Position numbers and translations under genes: made by a program | From: Dillenia suffruticosa | Lineage: Eukaryota; Streptophyta; Magnoliopsida; Dilleniales; Dilleniaceae | Direction of reading: 5' to 3' | Length of the DNA stretch: 64,000 bases | Assembly (NCBI GenBank): GCA_033439265.1 | Contig: JAVTVX010000013.1 | Coordinates: forward strand, 23,766,000 to 23,829,999 | Part shown: one piece after another, positions 24,791-36,866 of the stretch | Layout: every line of letters starts with the position of its first letter | Numbering within the stretch: the stretch's first letter is position 1 | The notes under the pieces: generated by a model | Told to the model about the DNA's origin: nothing | What the model saw: only the letters and a program-made list of their open reading frames with translations | Databases searched by the model: none

Positions 24791-27342
24791 GAGGCTTTTC
24801 TGATGGATATTCTCTTTCAAGCTGGAGGAATCAATTAGGAAGCTCTGCTGGCATATGCTTTTCCCATGTATTTTGCAAAGGATTTCTCCATTTTCTCCCA
24901 CCGTGCACTGTTTGTTGCCATTTTTGCTGGGGTCAACATCTATTTTCTCTTTTTTTCTTTTTTCTTTTTTTAAAAAATGAAAGAGAGGAGGAACGTTGGA
25001 AATACCTGCATGGTTAATTTTTCTTTTCCCTGAAAAAGTAACTATTGCAGTAATTTTATTAAGTATAACCTTATTTTTTAATCAAAAAATATTTCGATTA
25101 AGAAATAATTCTTTGATCTAAATGGATAAAATGATTGCCACAATCTAATGCTGTTCACAAATCTTCGGTTTTAATTATTATGATAAAAATCACATGTAAT
25201 AGGATGATTAAAAAAATATTATTTCATTATTAAATTCTCAAATTAAATGACAACCATTTAACCTAAAATAAAAATAGATAAAATGTTTCCATTGGTTCGA
25301 TAGCAGCATTCATTAAAATTATACATAAAACTATAAATGTATATCAGATAAAATATAACATATATTTAAGATATAAATTTAAAAAAAATAATAAGAATTA
25401 TAAACTTCAGAGAATAAATAATATTTAAAATTATATATATAATTTTTTTTCAAGGACAACTGATCCCTCTCCTCCCCTCGCCCTCATTACTAACCAAATG
25501 GGTTCAATTTCATCTTCAAAAAGGACATTGAAAAATATGAACAAGTTAGGCTGCAAACATAGAACCATTTAGTTGTCCCCTCAAAAAAGCTGGGGCCAGT
25601 ACTTGTTGGCACCCCCAAACCCTACCATTTGAAAAATTCTCAGAAGAAAACAAAGGCAGAAAATAGTACAAGCGTGGTATTGTATTATTGTCGAGCAAAA
25701 CATATTTTTTTTTCTTGATTTTCCAACCACATAAATCCAAGATTGGTGTGATCAAGATATTCGATTGGGCGCTTGAATCACTTCAGAGGGGAACCTTCTC
25801 AAATGGGTTTGCTTATTAATGTAGAAGTATATGAGTATTTGGTTGAATTCTCTCTCTTATACCCTTTGTGTCAATCCTCCATGGATTCAAGTCTTTGAAT
25901 ATAGACTTTTATATTTTTATACCTGTGTACGTATTCTACGACAAGTGAATTGACATTCTCCCCCCAATGCCCTTTAACTCTTATTAATAACCCAATTAAA
26001 GGCACAAATGAATAATTAGTTTAATGAGAATAACATTAAATTTTTTAATTAAAACTCGAATTCAAATTCTAAAATAAAAAAATTTACATTAAAAGTGGTC
26101 ACTCATAAAAAGGATTGATTCAGATCAGATTAATTAATATATAATTTTATATACAGATTGATTCAAGTATCAAAAGTAACTCGAAATAACGGCACAGACT
26201 AAAAATGATGAACAAAGTATAAATAGATTCAAAACTTTTTAGTATAATTATTAATTGGTTATTGAATTTGTTTAAAGAGACTGATATTTTTTTATTTAAG
26301 CAGCGTTTTTCCTCTTTTTATGGTATCTAAATTGAGATCTGAATTAATTTTTATATTTTATAGTATTAAAATGATATAAAATACAAAGCTTTGTCAAATT
26401 TAATAATGATCGAGAAGGAGAAAAATATTTATTTCTTACATATGAAAATAGCTACTCAAAAAATAGATAGTACGAATCCATTTTTGCTCTCCCGGGTCAA
26501 GCACCCTTACCCTCGATTTTCTTTTGTAGGACATTGTGGTAGAAGGGTAGGAGAGGCATCAAGGCAAAATATTACTCCCACAAATTTTCACCACTTCAAG
26601 TATGTTTGTTAAATGTGAAAATTTATTATATTTCATTCAACCATACGAAGATAAATAATAACATTTATCGAAGCAATTTTTATGAAAAAAATATAAAATT
26701 AAAATTTATCGTTGAAATAATTATTCTCCCGTCGCATATTTTAAAAACAATATTAAAAATCAAAACAAATCCCAAAAGCAAGACCAACAGATGTAAGCCA
26801 TTTCACGGCTCCAAGAGAGAAAGGCCATGAAGGAATTTTAAAAACAAGCAAGGTACTTTGATACGATTCCAAGAATTAGACTTATATAAATAGTTCATAA
26901 AATGAATGCAACCCACTTGATTTTTTTTTTCCCCAAACGTAAGAAGAGGAAAAGACAATGTCGTATGTTATAAATTTAAGGCAACATACGAAGAGTTGGG
27001 TACGAAATCTGCAACTTCACATTAATAATCCTTGTCTTAATATAATGGTAACATAAAAAATCTCTTAAATAAGTGATTTGCGTGAATGATTTGTACATTT
27101 GACTGGGGCTTATTTGGTCATAAGGCCTAATCTTAAAGGTACTCTATCAAATTAATAAGTTTGACATTTCTTTTCTTTATCTCACATAAATAAATTTATT
27201 TAATACGTACGATGTTATAAATAATACCGATTTGGGTAACCAAAATTTTATTTTATTTTATTTTATTTTCAAAGACCTAAAAGTATTTTGATCTTTGGTG
27301 AAAATTCTCTCCCCGTTTCTAATTTTGTCCCAAACTATCACA

Positions 27343-27512
27343 ATTTTTTTTTCATTATCAGTATTCAGGTTTTATCTGATTAATCCGATTCGAGTACTGT
27401 AGGGTTCATTTTTAGGGATTGATTCTTTTAAATCTTTTTTCATCATTTTCAGAACTTGAATTTAAGATATCTGATTAAAGAAATATAATATTTTTTATCA
27501 TTCAAAATAAAA
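27343..27512 (-). mobile_element. SINE-like dispersed repeat, best-preserved copy
   Basis: The full set of family blocks is present: a T-run, CAGTATTCAGG, TTATCTGATTAATCCGATTC, GAGTACTGTAGGGTTCATTT, TTAGGGATTGATTCTTTTAA, TCATCATTTTCAGAACTTGA and TTAAGATATCTGATTAAAGA. On the - strand this gives a body of about 150 bases ending in an A-tail. Confidence 0.65.
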
Positions 27513-28781
27513 GAATTCGATAACAATCACAATTTTGTGTAAGGCTGTGGTTCATGACCTTTGCCAACTGGGGGATGCCTATCCTTCCAAATAAATGATA
27601 CATAAATTATAAAAGTATATTTGAGTACCAAGGCAATTGACAAAAGAAGGGAAAGTGTTGCACATGCGCATGCTTTAAATATGGGAACAGAACATAAAGA
27701 CAGGAAGAAAATGACTCCCATGTACAGCGTCTCCCACCCAAAAAAAAAAAAAAAGGACATAAAGAAGAGAACAAGAAAAAGAAACCATATGCACTACCAA
27801 AAATGGATTAATGAAATTGCTTATTACACTGATTTTATTTAACTTAGAATTGAATACTAAAAGAGGGCCACGTTGAATAGTGTCCAAAGAGAGCTGTTGG
27901 AGTGATTCAGACTCAGTCTTAGGTTTGATACAACACCCAATAAGTTAGAAGAACAATTAATATAAATGATGGGGATGTGGGCAGTGTTTCAGTTGAGGGT
28001 CAATTTTGGATATATAACGCAGACAACTTGGAGTGTATAACTATCTTAAGACATATTCCATTGGATATACTTTACTTTTTGGTTCCTTGACATATGATCT
28101 ATTAATCCATCCCATCCCACAAAAGAAATACCCATTTTCCAAATTTTCTATTTGGTATGCCCAAATGATCAGTATATTCGAATTTATCGACTGGCATAAT
28201 CAAAATCAATTCATATCATCCAACCTAATTGCAACATTGTCTTTTATACATTAATGAAATGGGATAAGTTGAAAATTTCACTTCGCTTCCCATTTTATTT
28301 GGTAAGAGACAGTACATAAATGTGGAAATTTACTCCTTAAGGGTAAAAATTTATTGTAGATTTGAAAAAAATTATTAAAAAAAAACACATTGGAATGGTA
28401 TAGACTTGGCATAACCAAACATATTCAAGAATTTTTAGCCGAATTGAAAATGGTAGTGTCAAAAATTGGAATGATCAGAATTCTATATATTAGGAAATAT
28501 TCGAATTCAATCATAATTCATATTTAAATTTTGCCATCACTGACTACAAAAAATGTGGTACAAAATTTTTGTGGGCAGATTTTGCATGCTGTATAAACAT
28601 TCCATGCCGTGTGCAATATGTGGCGTGCGATGCTTAATGTGGAGGTGCGTGTGCAAATGGGGCATGAACAATCTTAAATCTTATCGTTATCGTCAAGTTA
28701 TAGAGATTGAGATTTTGCTTTCGGGAGTCCATCAAAGGAACTTTCAATTAAAGATTACAAGCTTTGCTTTTGAGTTTTGAC

Positions 28782-28960
28782 ATTTTTTTTTTTTGAATTG
28801 AACCGATCAGTATCTGAATTTTATTTAATTAATTCGATTTGAATATTGTGAAATCTATTAAGGGATTGATTTTTTTAAATTATTTTTTTCTATTTTTAAA
28901 ACTTGAATTTGAATTCTTTGATTAAAAGGATAGAATATCCAATTAGTCAATTTAAAAAAA
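28782..28960 (-). mobile_element. SINE-like dispersed repeat copy
   Basis: A T-run of 12 is followed by GATCAGTATCTGAATTTTAT, TTAATTCGATTTGAATATTG, TTAAGGGATTGATTTTTTTA and AACTTGAATTTGAATTCTTT, collinear with the copy at 27343. Confidence 0.65.
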
Positions 28961-29499
28961 TTTAGTTTTTGAGTTTTGACTATGATAACGTACCAAAAAA
29001 TGACATCTTCATTTCGTTTATATCTTAAATCTCTAGTCTAGCTTACAAGTTTCAACGTAAGAACTTTGAGTCACATGTAGAGAGAGAGAGAGAAATTCTA
29101 AAGGGACAGCCTAATCATACAAATCTCTTTTCTTAATTTAGTGATTCTAAATTTAAACCCTTATATAACCAAAAACAAAAAAAAAAAAATAGAGTCTGTA
29201 TGTGAATTGAACCCTATCTTGGAAAGTTTGGGCCTCGTACGCAACCTACATAGTGAACTATTCTTTCGCCTTTTACTAATGAAAAGTTTGGGCTCATGCT
29301 GGGTTGTCCATGCGGAGGCTAAAATGTAGAAGTTAAGAAATGTAATCCAAATGCTAGATCAAGAAAGGGCCACTTGAATTTCGGGACTCATGGAAAAGGT
29401 TCAAGCGGGTCCAGCCAGCAGGAGAAGGGCAACACATAAAACGAAAGGGAGTAAAGCCACTTGTACTTGTTGACGTAGGTGAGATTGACACTTTTATCC

Positions 29500-29648
29500 A
29501 TTAATCAAGTTGAGAGTTTGATTTTTTCTAAACACGAAAAAACAATATTATAAGATCCGTCTCCAAAATGAACCTTACAATGATCGATCAAGATTGATTA
29601 GAATGAAACTTCAGATATTAAGTAGTGGCGGTATAAAAAAAAAAAAAA
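29500..29648 (+). mobile_element. SINE-like dispersed repeat, + orientation with A-tail
   Basis: ATAAGATCCGTCTCCAAAAT, GAACCTTACAATGATCGATC, AGATTGATTAGAATGAAACT and TCAGATATT precede a run of about 14 A ending at 29648. It is diverged but collinear with the family. Confidence 0.5.
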
Positions 29649-30676
29649 GGGAGCAAAGCCAAAAATATAATTTGGACTTTAAGAGGGGCGTCTCAGTCGC
29701 ATGCAAGGACCTTTGTGGCTCGATGAATCATCCCAGCTTTTGAGAGTTTATTCAAGCTTACTGATCCAATACAAGGTAAAATTTTATTAATCAATGCCAC
29801 ATGCAGATTAGCTTCTATTAGTAATAAAGAAAAAGAGAAAATGATTGAAAAGAGAGTGACAGTGAGAATGAGAGAGAAAGGTAGGGTTTTGAGGGTGGTG
29901 AATAGAGAGAGAAAGACCGAGGAGAAACAAGAGAGAGAGAGAGTAAAATATTGCTTTTCACGTTGATGATCAATAAAAAGTTACAAATTAAAATCAAAAT
30001 TCTGAAGACATTGATAATTGAAAGGGAGAACCGGTTCCATTGCTAAGAGAGATTAATTTCCATCTAGCATGGATTAATGAAATTTCACCTCGTTACAACC
30101 AAAAGAGGGGACAGGCCAAAGTAAGATAATTGATTTAATTATATATGACAAAAATTGAATTCAAATTATTTCATCATATCCATTGAAATTAATAAATATA
30201 AATATTTGGCTTCACACAAATCTCTGTTTTCTCTTACACACCAAAAGTAACACAAATATAGGTAATAGATTTCTATAATAACATTAAAAAAAAAAAATCA
30301 ATCTTTTGTTTCTTAATAATTTTATAATATGAATGGACTATTTGTGAGGAAAAAAAGAAAAAAAAAGTGTTTAAGTGCTACCTTATTACCTTAAGAAAAA
30401 CAGAAAGGAGGAGCAAGAGTCAGGCAAGCTTGATATGTAGTTGGCCCATGTTGAAAGTTAATGCTATTATATTTCACTCTGGACTTAGGAAACAAGAAAA
30501 CAACACAAAGCCAAACAGGAGAGATTGATTGCCAAAACCCAACGGTACTATCAGCTCCTGTCCTACAAGACTGACTGAATTATAATTATTGGGACAATTT
30601 AATCGATCCATTTAAGTTTGATGTCCGTCGCCCCTCACTATTCGATTTTTGATCCAGACTGCTACATTCTCCTAAT

Positions 30677-30681
<5 letters not shown>

Positions 30682-30709
<28 letters not shown>
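30682..30709. repeat. (GA)n microsatellite
   Basis: Fourteen GA units. CT tracts at 30910-30935 and 31081-31110 follow within 400 bases. The cluster resembles a plant promoter or leader, but no gene is recognised next to it. Confidence 0.9.
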
Positions 30710-30711
<2 letters not shown>

Positions 30712-30909
30712 GTCTTCGGGTTGTGAAGATGAAGCGTCACGTTAGCTTTGCTCCCCAGCTCTCCTCCCCTGTTAGATGGAACTTTCAATTCGACTCAAAT
30801 TTACTTTTTGTCAAAGAAGGCCAAGGAAAAAAAAATGTAAAGATGGGCACGGTTTTCCCAATATTCACGCCAAGCCCCATACCCCACATCGCTAAATTCA
30901 AACAAATTA

Positions 30910-30935
<26 letters not shown>
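30910..30935. repeat. (CT)n microsatellite
   Basis: Thirteen units, part of the cluster with 30682 and 31081. Confidence 0.9.
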
Positions 30936-30941
<6 letters not shown>

Positions 30942-31078
30942 CATACGCATTCTGGTTGGGCTGGTCCAGTATTCGAGTATTCTGATATCCTGAAAGAATC
31001 AAGAGCACCGGCAAAAGGAAAGTGTGGGACCTCACAGATAACACCTCAAAAGAAACGATTGTTGATAATATGGGTATC

Positions 31079-31080
<2 letters not shown>

Positions 31081-31110
<30 letters not shown>
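31081..31110. repeat. (CT)n microsatellite
   Basis: Fifteen units, part of the same cluster. Confidence 0.9.
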
Positions 31111-31114
<4 letters not shown>

Positions 31115-31609
31115 CTGTTCTCTTTCTTGGCCAACTCCCAAGTGTTACCCATTTCCATTTTACGTATAATTAATCCTTAAATTTACATATAAACCTCTAC
31201 CTAACCTCGTATTTGTTCATACCTGCCGCACCATCCCCCACCGCGACCCAAATCACAAAACCCACAAAACTAGCGTCATAAATCCACCCTTAATTACATT
31301 TTTTGATAAACCCCTCCATTAGATTCTTCATCATAAACTACTGTGGTCTATTTTATGTCTTTCCCTTTTTTGTTTCCTTGTGCATCGTGACTTCGACATT
31401 TCCTAAGCTATAAGGACTTTTTTCCTATGATGAAAAATAAAGCATTTATGAAATGGGATGGCTGTCTATGATCCTTACTACTAGGATAATTGGTAAACAA
31501 AAGGCTTTTTGCTTGTTCCAGTCTTGTAGTTGACACCATTAAATAAGCCATAGTTTGATTTCCCCACGAGACACCTCAATTTCTCCTCTTTTTTTTTTTC
31601 CTTTAAAAT

Positions 31610-32625
31610 TGTTTAAAATTATCATATATATTATGAAAATTTTATATATTCAAGTCAAATTAATTATTAATTTAATTTTAAAAATATTTGATTTTATATT
31701 TGTAATAGCTGCTTTTATATTTATGACAATGAGATTTCTATATAAATATAACATATTGTAATAATTTGATAAAACAATAGAACATTAAATTTTATATTTT
31801 ATATTGCTTCTTGTTTTTAATATAGTATCATAACCGTATTCATATATTCTCTAACATGGTATCAAAATTATATTTATTTATCTTCTATCATGGTATGAAA
31901 GACAAAGCCACAAAAAGAGAGCGGGACAAAAATCAAAGTGTAATTTTTTCAAATTTAAATGATTTTCATTATATCATATTAAATTTGAAGGAATATTAAA
32001 AGATATTATATATCATGAAAATATTATACATTCTAAAAATATTTGATTTTATTTGTTTTCATATTTATAATAATTGTTTATATATTTATAACAATGAATT
32101 TTTTTATATAAATTCAATATAATGTAAGAATTCAATGAAATAATAGAACATTAGGTTTTTTTATTTTATATTGCTTTCAATTTTTAACATTGTATCCTAG
32201 TTATGTTTATTTATTTTCTATCATGCTATCAATGGTACAACCATAAGGGATCCAGAGCCAAGAGCCAGGAGTCATAGGCAAAACTAAAGTTAGAGCCAAA
32301 GTCGATCCACCATGTTTTGAAAAATATTGTGGTATATATTTATCGATTCTTTCAAATGTAAATAGTTTTTATTATATCACATACGATGATATTATCGATC
32401 AAAATTAAATTAATCATTAACTTAATTTTGAAAATATTTAAATTTATTTATGTCTATAGTTGTAATAATTATTTTTATATTTGTGACATATATTATTATA
32501 ATTTGATGAAACAATAGCGTATTAAGTTTTATATTTTATATTATTTTTAATTCTTATTATGGTATTAAAGCCGTGTTCATATAATCTCTGACATGATATC
32601 GAATTATGTTCATTTATATTCCATA
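31610..32625. repeat. three degenerate tandem units of an A+T-rich repeat, LTR/TRIM-like
   Basis: Three related units of about 290 bases (about 31610-31905, 31945-32240 and 32340-32625) share an ordered set of blocks: AAAATATTTGATTTTAT or similar, TATTTATAACAATGA, TGATAAAACAATAGAACATTA, TTTTATATTTTATATTGCTT and a terminal pair of TGGTATCA-like motifs (for example CTAACATGGTATCAAAA at 31853). TGGTATCA is the start of the usual initiator-Met tRNA primer site of plant Copia-type and TRIM elements and would sit just after an LTR ending in CA. I infer a decayed TRIM-like element or LTR array. A plain tandem repeat is the alternative. No coding sequence is present. Confidence 0.5.
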
Positions 32626-32665
32626 AAAAATAATTAGCCCACCCATCCATTTATCTCTTCGTCGT

Positions 32666-32689
32666 TCTCTCTCTCTCTCTCTCTCTCTC
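32666..32689. repeat. (CT)n microsatellite
   Basis: Twelve CT units, followed by a T/C-rich stretch to 32775. Confidence 0.9.
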
Positions 32690-32779
32690 CACTTTTTTTG
32701 CCCTTTCTTTTTCCTTTTCTTCATTTCCCAATAGATACCACCCGCAGCCTCCCTAACTGCTACTTCCTCCATGTTGACG

Positions 32780-32794
32780 ACACACACACACACA

Positions 32795-32835
<41 letters not shown>
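32780..32835. repeat. compound (AC)n(CT)n microsatellite
   Basis: About nine AC units run directly into about twenty CT units. Both tracts give artificial open frames on the - strand (MERERERE...), which I do not treat as coding. Confidence 0.92.
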
Positions 32836-32837
<2 letters not shown>

Positions 32838-32921
32838 AGTGAAGAACTATTGCTAGCTACATAGATCATCCTTTTCAATGTCAAGAAAAGCGAGTAAACA
32901 GGCATATTTTAGTCCAGATGT

Positions 32922-33170
32922 TCATGACAACTCAACAACCATCCTCAAACACAGCAACAGTGCAAAACTTGCAGGAAACAGGTAGAGGGGTGCAGGAATA
33001 TGCAGCTTCAGATTACCAAACACCTCAGTTTTCTCACCTACAAGACTCTTCCGACGAGTTGGAGCAGAGGTAGCACAAGCTCTAAAGCTAGTCTCTTCAA
33101 GAAGACGGACTTCTTCACGTAAGGTCTCATCGTGTAACTTGCCAAGATCATGGTCATATGCAGAGCCCAT
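32922..33170 (-). CDS. possible small protein with C-terminal membrane segment
   Basis: An ATG at 33170, with an in-frame stop three codons upstream, opens an 82-residue frame. The first half is charged and non-repetitive (LHDETLREEVRLLEET), the middle is basic (TRRKS), and the last 25 or so residues are hydrophobic (PLYLFPASFALLLCL), suggesting a tail anchor. The frame is also interrupted by a strong splice donor (GTAG then GTGAGA, near 33046) and followed by a pyrimidine tract ending CTGCAAG near 32971. A 75-base intron would therefore give a 52-residue product ending soon after. A 5' intron acceptor (TTTGCAG) also lies upstream near 33254. No family is recognised. Transcript data would be needed to choose between the forms. 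Confidence 0.38.
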   Translation of the reverse strand: MGSAYDHDLGKLHDETLREEVRLLEETSFRACATSAPTRRKSLVGEKTEVFGNLKLHIPAPLYLFPASFALLLCLRMVVELS

Positions 33171-34080
33171 TGCCTCTCATCAAGCTGAAGCTATAGAAGA
33201 TTGTATAGAGTTCTTGAATTCTTCTTCATTGCAGAGATCGAATTCTGTTTCTGCAAATTGTAGCTAAAAAGGTTATGAGAATTCTTCTTTTGTTAAAGAA
33301 TATATGTAAATAAAAGAAGAAAGAGTTGAGTGTGCTTAATTAATCAGGAAGAACATTTGTTTTAATGAAGGACAAATATAATATACATATGCAGCTAAGA
33401 AAACTCAAGACATTCACACTAAGAGCATTAGTTATTCTATTTTATTATTATAATTTTTTACATAGGATCATAAAAACACAAAAATATATGAGTTCCCAAA
33501 AATTCAAACACTTAATGTCTGGAAAGACACTTGAGTAAAAATTCTCCGTTACTCAAATATCCCTACATCGAGGAGCAATGGTTATTCTAGTCTTAATTAA
33601 AGTTTGACACGAGGGTTTTTTTTTTTTTTAAATTAATGTTTAAATATGTTTGATCACCATTTATCATTTGTTATGGAATTCTGTGGACCATTCAAATTGG
33701 CATCTCTGCCGGCCAAAATCCGTTCAACATTCAAAAGGAAAGATTCCCATCATGACCACTAATTAAAAAAGAGAAGATAAAAACATTGTCAGGCTCAGCA
33801 AATCAGGGCCAACTCGACCCAAATGAGAAAAAGAGAGAGAACATAATGTATATTCTACCATTCACTTTATTCCTCGATTCCAATCTAGTCAGCCAAATTG
33901 TAACTCCAAACTTAAATAATTTTGCCACCATTTCCAGGGCCATTTTCGGAACATTCTTCAACTTGTTCACAACGAGACCAAAAGCAATGACCGTGCGTGT
34001 TGTGCCTCATATCTGTGTCGCGTCTGTGCTGCATAGGTTATAGGGAACACGAGAAGAAGAAAAGTAGACTGCTCTGCCAA
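33171..34080. other. intergenic stretch, nothing recognised
   Basis: A+T-rich sequence with a T-run near 33618. The open frame at 33786-34043 on the + strand has no recognisable product. Confidence 0.6.
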
Positions 34081-34134
34081 TAGATGATAGGATGACCAAT
34101 AAAGAGAAAGCTCAAAATCGAAGAACGCGAAAAT

Positions 34135-34300
34135 TTTAAGTAACGTCACAAAAGGGTTTTCTCATCTCTCTTACGAGGAGCTATTGGAGGCTGAGATAAA
34201 GAAGATAACTTCTGCAAAGCTGGGAAGCCCCTACGTACATCGTGGTCCCCACAAGCAAGAAATGGAACCTTAATTGGGCCCTTACTACCACCCAAATTCT
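34135..34300 (-). pseudogene. TRM7 exon-11 fragment, copy A
   Basis: On the - strand this matches the last exon of TRM7 (45699-45943). It retains the equivalents of GGTTCCATTTCTTGCTTGTG, GGGACCACGATGTACGTAGG and CTCCAATAGCTCC. A roughly 20-base deletion and a further insertion (GATAAAGAAGATAACTT on the + strand) relative to the gene and to the copy at 39241 destroy the frame. It ends near the position equivalent to PPYKRA in TRM7. It sits alone, with exons 9-10 missing. Confidence 0.8.
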
Positions 34301-34794
34301 TTTCTTTTATTACGCAAAGATTGAAATCTAAAATAATCGGATCGTAACATCAGATTGAAAAAAAAGATTATGATCATTGGTTTGTTTCCTTCGAGACCAA
34401 TCAACCACCCGATTCTGTATTCTGGCAATAGAGTTCAAGTCTTGATTGTTAATCAACAGAACTTTTCCAAGAGAAGCAAAATTAAGGGGTGAATCGTGGC
34501 ATATCGGCTTTGATTTTTACAAGATTTGAGAGCGTAATGTTGCTTAAATTAGCAGAATTTGATAACTCAAATCCACAATTCATTTGTTATAAGCTGTCAA
34601 TATCTTATAGGACAACATAGAAGTTTTGTCCTTTTTGCAGACATGAATGAAATAATATACAAAAAATGAGAACAAAGACTCGTGTTGTCGTTATCTGGTC
34701 ATCAGCACAAATTCTGATTATTTAAGATGTTTGTCCATAGATATCAATACCTACGGGAATAGGATCAATTAATCAATCAAATAGGGGTTTTGAT

Positions 34795-34797
<3 letters not shown>

Positions 34798-34834
<37 letters not shown>
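34798..34834. repeat. (GA)n microsatellite
   Basis: About 18 GA units inside the duplicated segment. The partner copy at 39937-39950 has only about 7, so the tract expanded or shrank after duplication. Confidence 0.9.
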
Positions 34835-34837
<3 letters not shown>

Positions 34838-35867
34838 TTTGTGAGCTTTATTGAAATTGAAGAAAAAAGCAGCACCAAAAAAAAAAAAAAAAAAGAAATT
34901 GAAGAAAAAAGTATGTGGTTATTAAGTTACATATTTTGATCCTTTACAATATCACGTTGACATATAATCAATGTAAGAAATATTATGTAGCCATCCTCAC
35001 AAATATATGATAAAGGGTTCTTTAAATGATATCTATACTTACATTAAGATATGGATATGTCGTTTTGCATGCTACTTCCAAATCATGAGATGAATTAAAA
35101 TTAATGAATTTAAGGAGTTCTCTCCCAAAATGTACAGAGTGAGGGCAAAACGAAGCACAGCCACATCGAGAGTGTTATACGGACCCCATTTCAGGTGGTA
35201 AGGGCCATATTATAATGACTCACAAGAAGTCCAATCAATGGTTATTTGGTTTAAGATTGTGCTGAATTTCAAGAATCATATGACCATAATTACCCTTTCG
35301 AGCTCAGGAGAATCAGATTTTTTAAATATGACCAAACCCATGGTTTGAATTAAGTTTTGAATTGGATATAATCCATATTTAGATGCGTATGATATTAGAG
35401 CAAAACCTAAACAACGGCTATGAGTCAAATCGGGCAAATCAATACAATAATAAAAATGCTTATACGTATTTTATTATAATCTTTTTGTATCTTTAGGGGT
35501 TTTTTTTTTTAATCAAATTTACCTTTTAAGCATATCAATTATTTTTATAAGTACTACTTGTCGAAGCAAGTAAAGATTTTCAGAAAAGATAGTTAAAGAA
35601 GGGTTAAAAACAAAGTTATAATTAACAAAAAGCATATTACCAACACATCGAAAAAGAAGGAATTATTATAAAATTGAAAATCATAAGGAAAATTATAATT
35701 TGAAAAGGGATAAAAGCAATAATAATAATAATAATAATATAGAAGAAAAGTAACAAGTTTGCAATAGTCTAACGCGTTGTATTTTCTAAGAACAACGGAA
35801 AAAAGAATTTCAAAATTAATAGAGCTAAAAAAAGGATATATCTGAGATGAATATGCTTGGATATATG

Positions 35868-36030
35868 TTTTTTTTTTTAATACTATATCAATCGATATTT
35901 GGAGTTATATTCTGACTAATCCGATTTGAAAATCTATTTAAAGGGATTATCTTCCCAACATAATTTTTTTTATATCCAATCTATAAGTCAAATTCGAAAA
36001 CTTTATTAAGAATCTAACACCATATCTCAA
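35868..36030 (-). mobile_element. SINE-like dispersed repeat copy
   Basis: A T-run is followed by ATCAATCGATATTTGGAG, TTCTGACTAATCCGATTTGA and TTTAAAGGGATTATCTTCCC, collinear with the family core. Confidence 0.5.
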
Positions 36031-36347
36031 ATATTTTAATCTAAAATATAAGATTAAATACCCATACTCTTTAAGAATCTGAATCTCATCGACCATTTTG
36101 ACATGGTACTTCAATTATAGTTACAAATTCATAGAGCTCAGCAAAGTCCTTAATCGATAACAAACGTTTAGTTGGTTTAATAGAATATGATATTAGTTCC
36201 CTTAACTAAGATTTCGAATTTAACTCACGATTTGAGTATAAAGCAAACTACGTTGGTAAGATAACCCTATAAATGAGCCATTACAAGTCTCAGAGCGGAA
36301 TAGTTGAATTATGATTACGGATACCGATTGATATAGTACAAAAAAAG

Positions 36348-36351
<4 letters not shown>

Positions 36352-36384
<33 letters not shown>
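36352..36384. repeat. (TA)n microsatellite
   Basis: About 16 TA units in an A+T-rich intergenic stretch (35000-36860) where I see no gene. Confidence 0.9.
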
Positions 36385-36387
<3 letters not shown>

Positions 36388-36439
36388 CTTAACCGATAAG
36401 CCACACATTAGACATACTAAGAGAGTTAAGCCATTGAAA

Positions 36440-36535
36440 TGGTAAAAAAGAATTTAAGAGAGTCTATCCTTAAAATGAAATCCATAATACTTGAATTGGA
36501 ATAGTTATATAAAACCCAAATAATGCAAGTAAAAA
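36440..36535 (+). mobile_element. SINE-like dispersed repeat, partial
   Basis: AAGAATTTAAGAGAGTCTAT, CCTTAAAATGAAATCCATAA, TACTTGAATTGGAATAG and AAAACCCAAATAATG follow the family order in + orientation. The A-tail is short and mixed. Confidence 0.45.
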
Positions 36536-36866
36536 ACCAAAAAATGACATACTAAGAGTTTTCAAAATACGGCTATCCCTTCTTATGATGGCCTTGCCAC
36601 TCAAATATGACCTGTATAACTTCATTGAGACTGCTTATTCTCTGTGAGAATGTATCTTCATCACACCAGCACAATGTATGCTTGTGAGAGAGCTGAATAT
36701 TAGATTTATTAATCTTAATTTCAATGGTATGCATTGCAACACCCCCCAAATTTAATATAACAATCTCAAATCACAACTATATTCCAAAATCAAAGATTAT
36801 TATGAGAACTCTTTTATGACATATAATCACAAGGCTAGTCAAGCACCGATCTTACATGTAGAATGA

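Larger units (their letters stand above)
24791..32640. other. gene-poor intergenic region
   Basis: Nearly 8 kb of A+T-rich DNA contains no supported protein gene. The longest open frame (30723-31169, 148 codons) owes its length to two CT microsatellites and has no family resemblance. Contents listed separately are SINE-like copies at 27343, 28782 and 29500, microsatellites at 30682, 30910 and 31081, and a threefold A+T-rich repeat at 31610-32625. No transposon coding sequence is visible. Confidence 0.65.
34080..34960. repeat. copy A of a 0.9-kb duplicated segment (partner 39190-40180)
   Basis: The segment shares an ordered series of blocks with 39190-40180: the TRM7 exon-11 remnant, TTGATTGTTAATCAACAGAAC with GAAGCAAAAT, TCAATTAATCAATCAAATAG followed by a GA tract, GTTTGTGAGCTTTA, and TTATTAAGTTACATATTTTG. 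The interval differs by indels and microsatellite length. The two copies lie about 5 kb apart in the same orientation. Confidence 0.8.

Noticed and set aside
30723-31169. 148-codon + strand open frame
   Set aside because: Two CT arrays provide the SLSLSL stretches; the rest has no recognisable domain or splice support.
32614-32838. - strand frame rich in RERERE
   Set aside because: It is a translation of CT and AC microsatellites.
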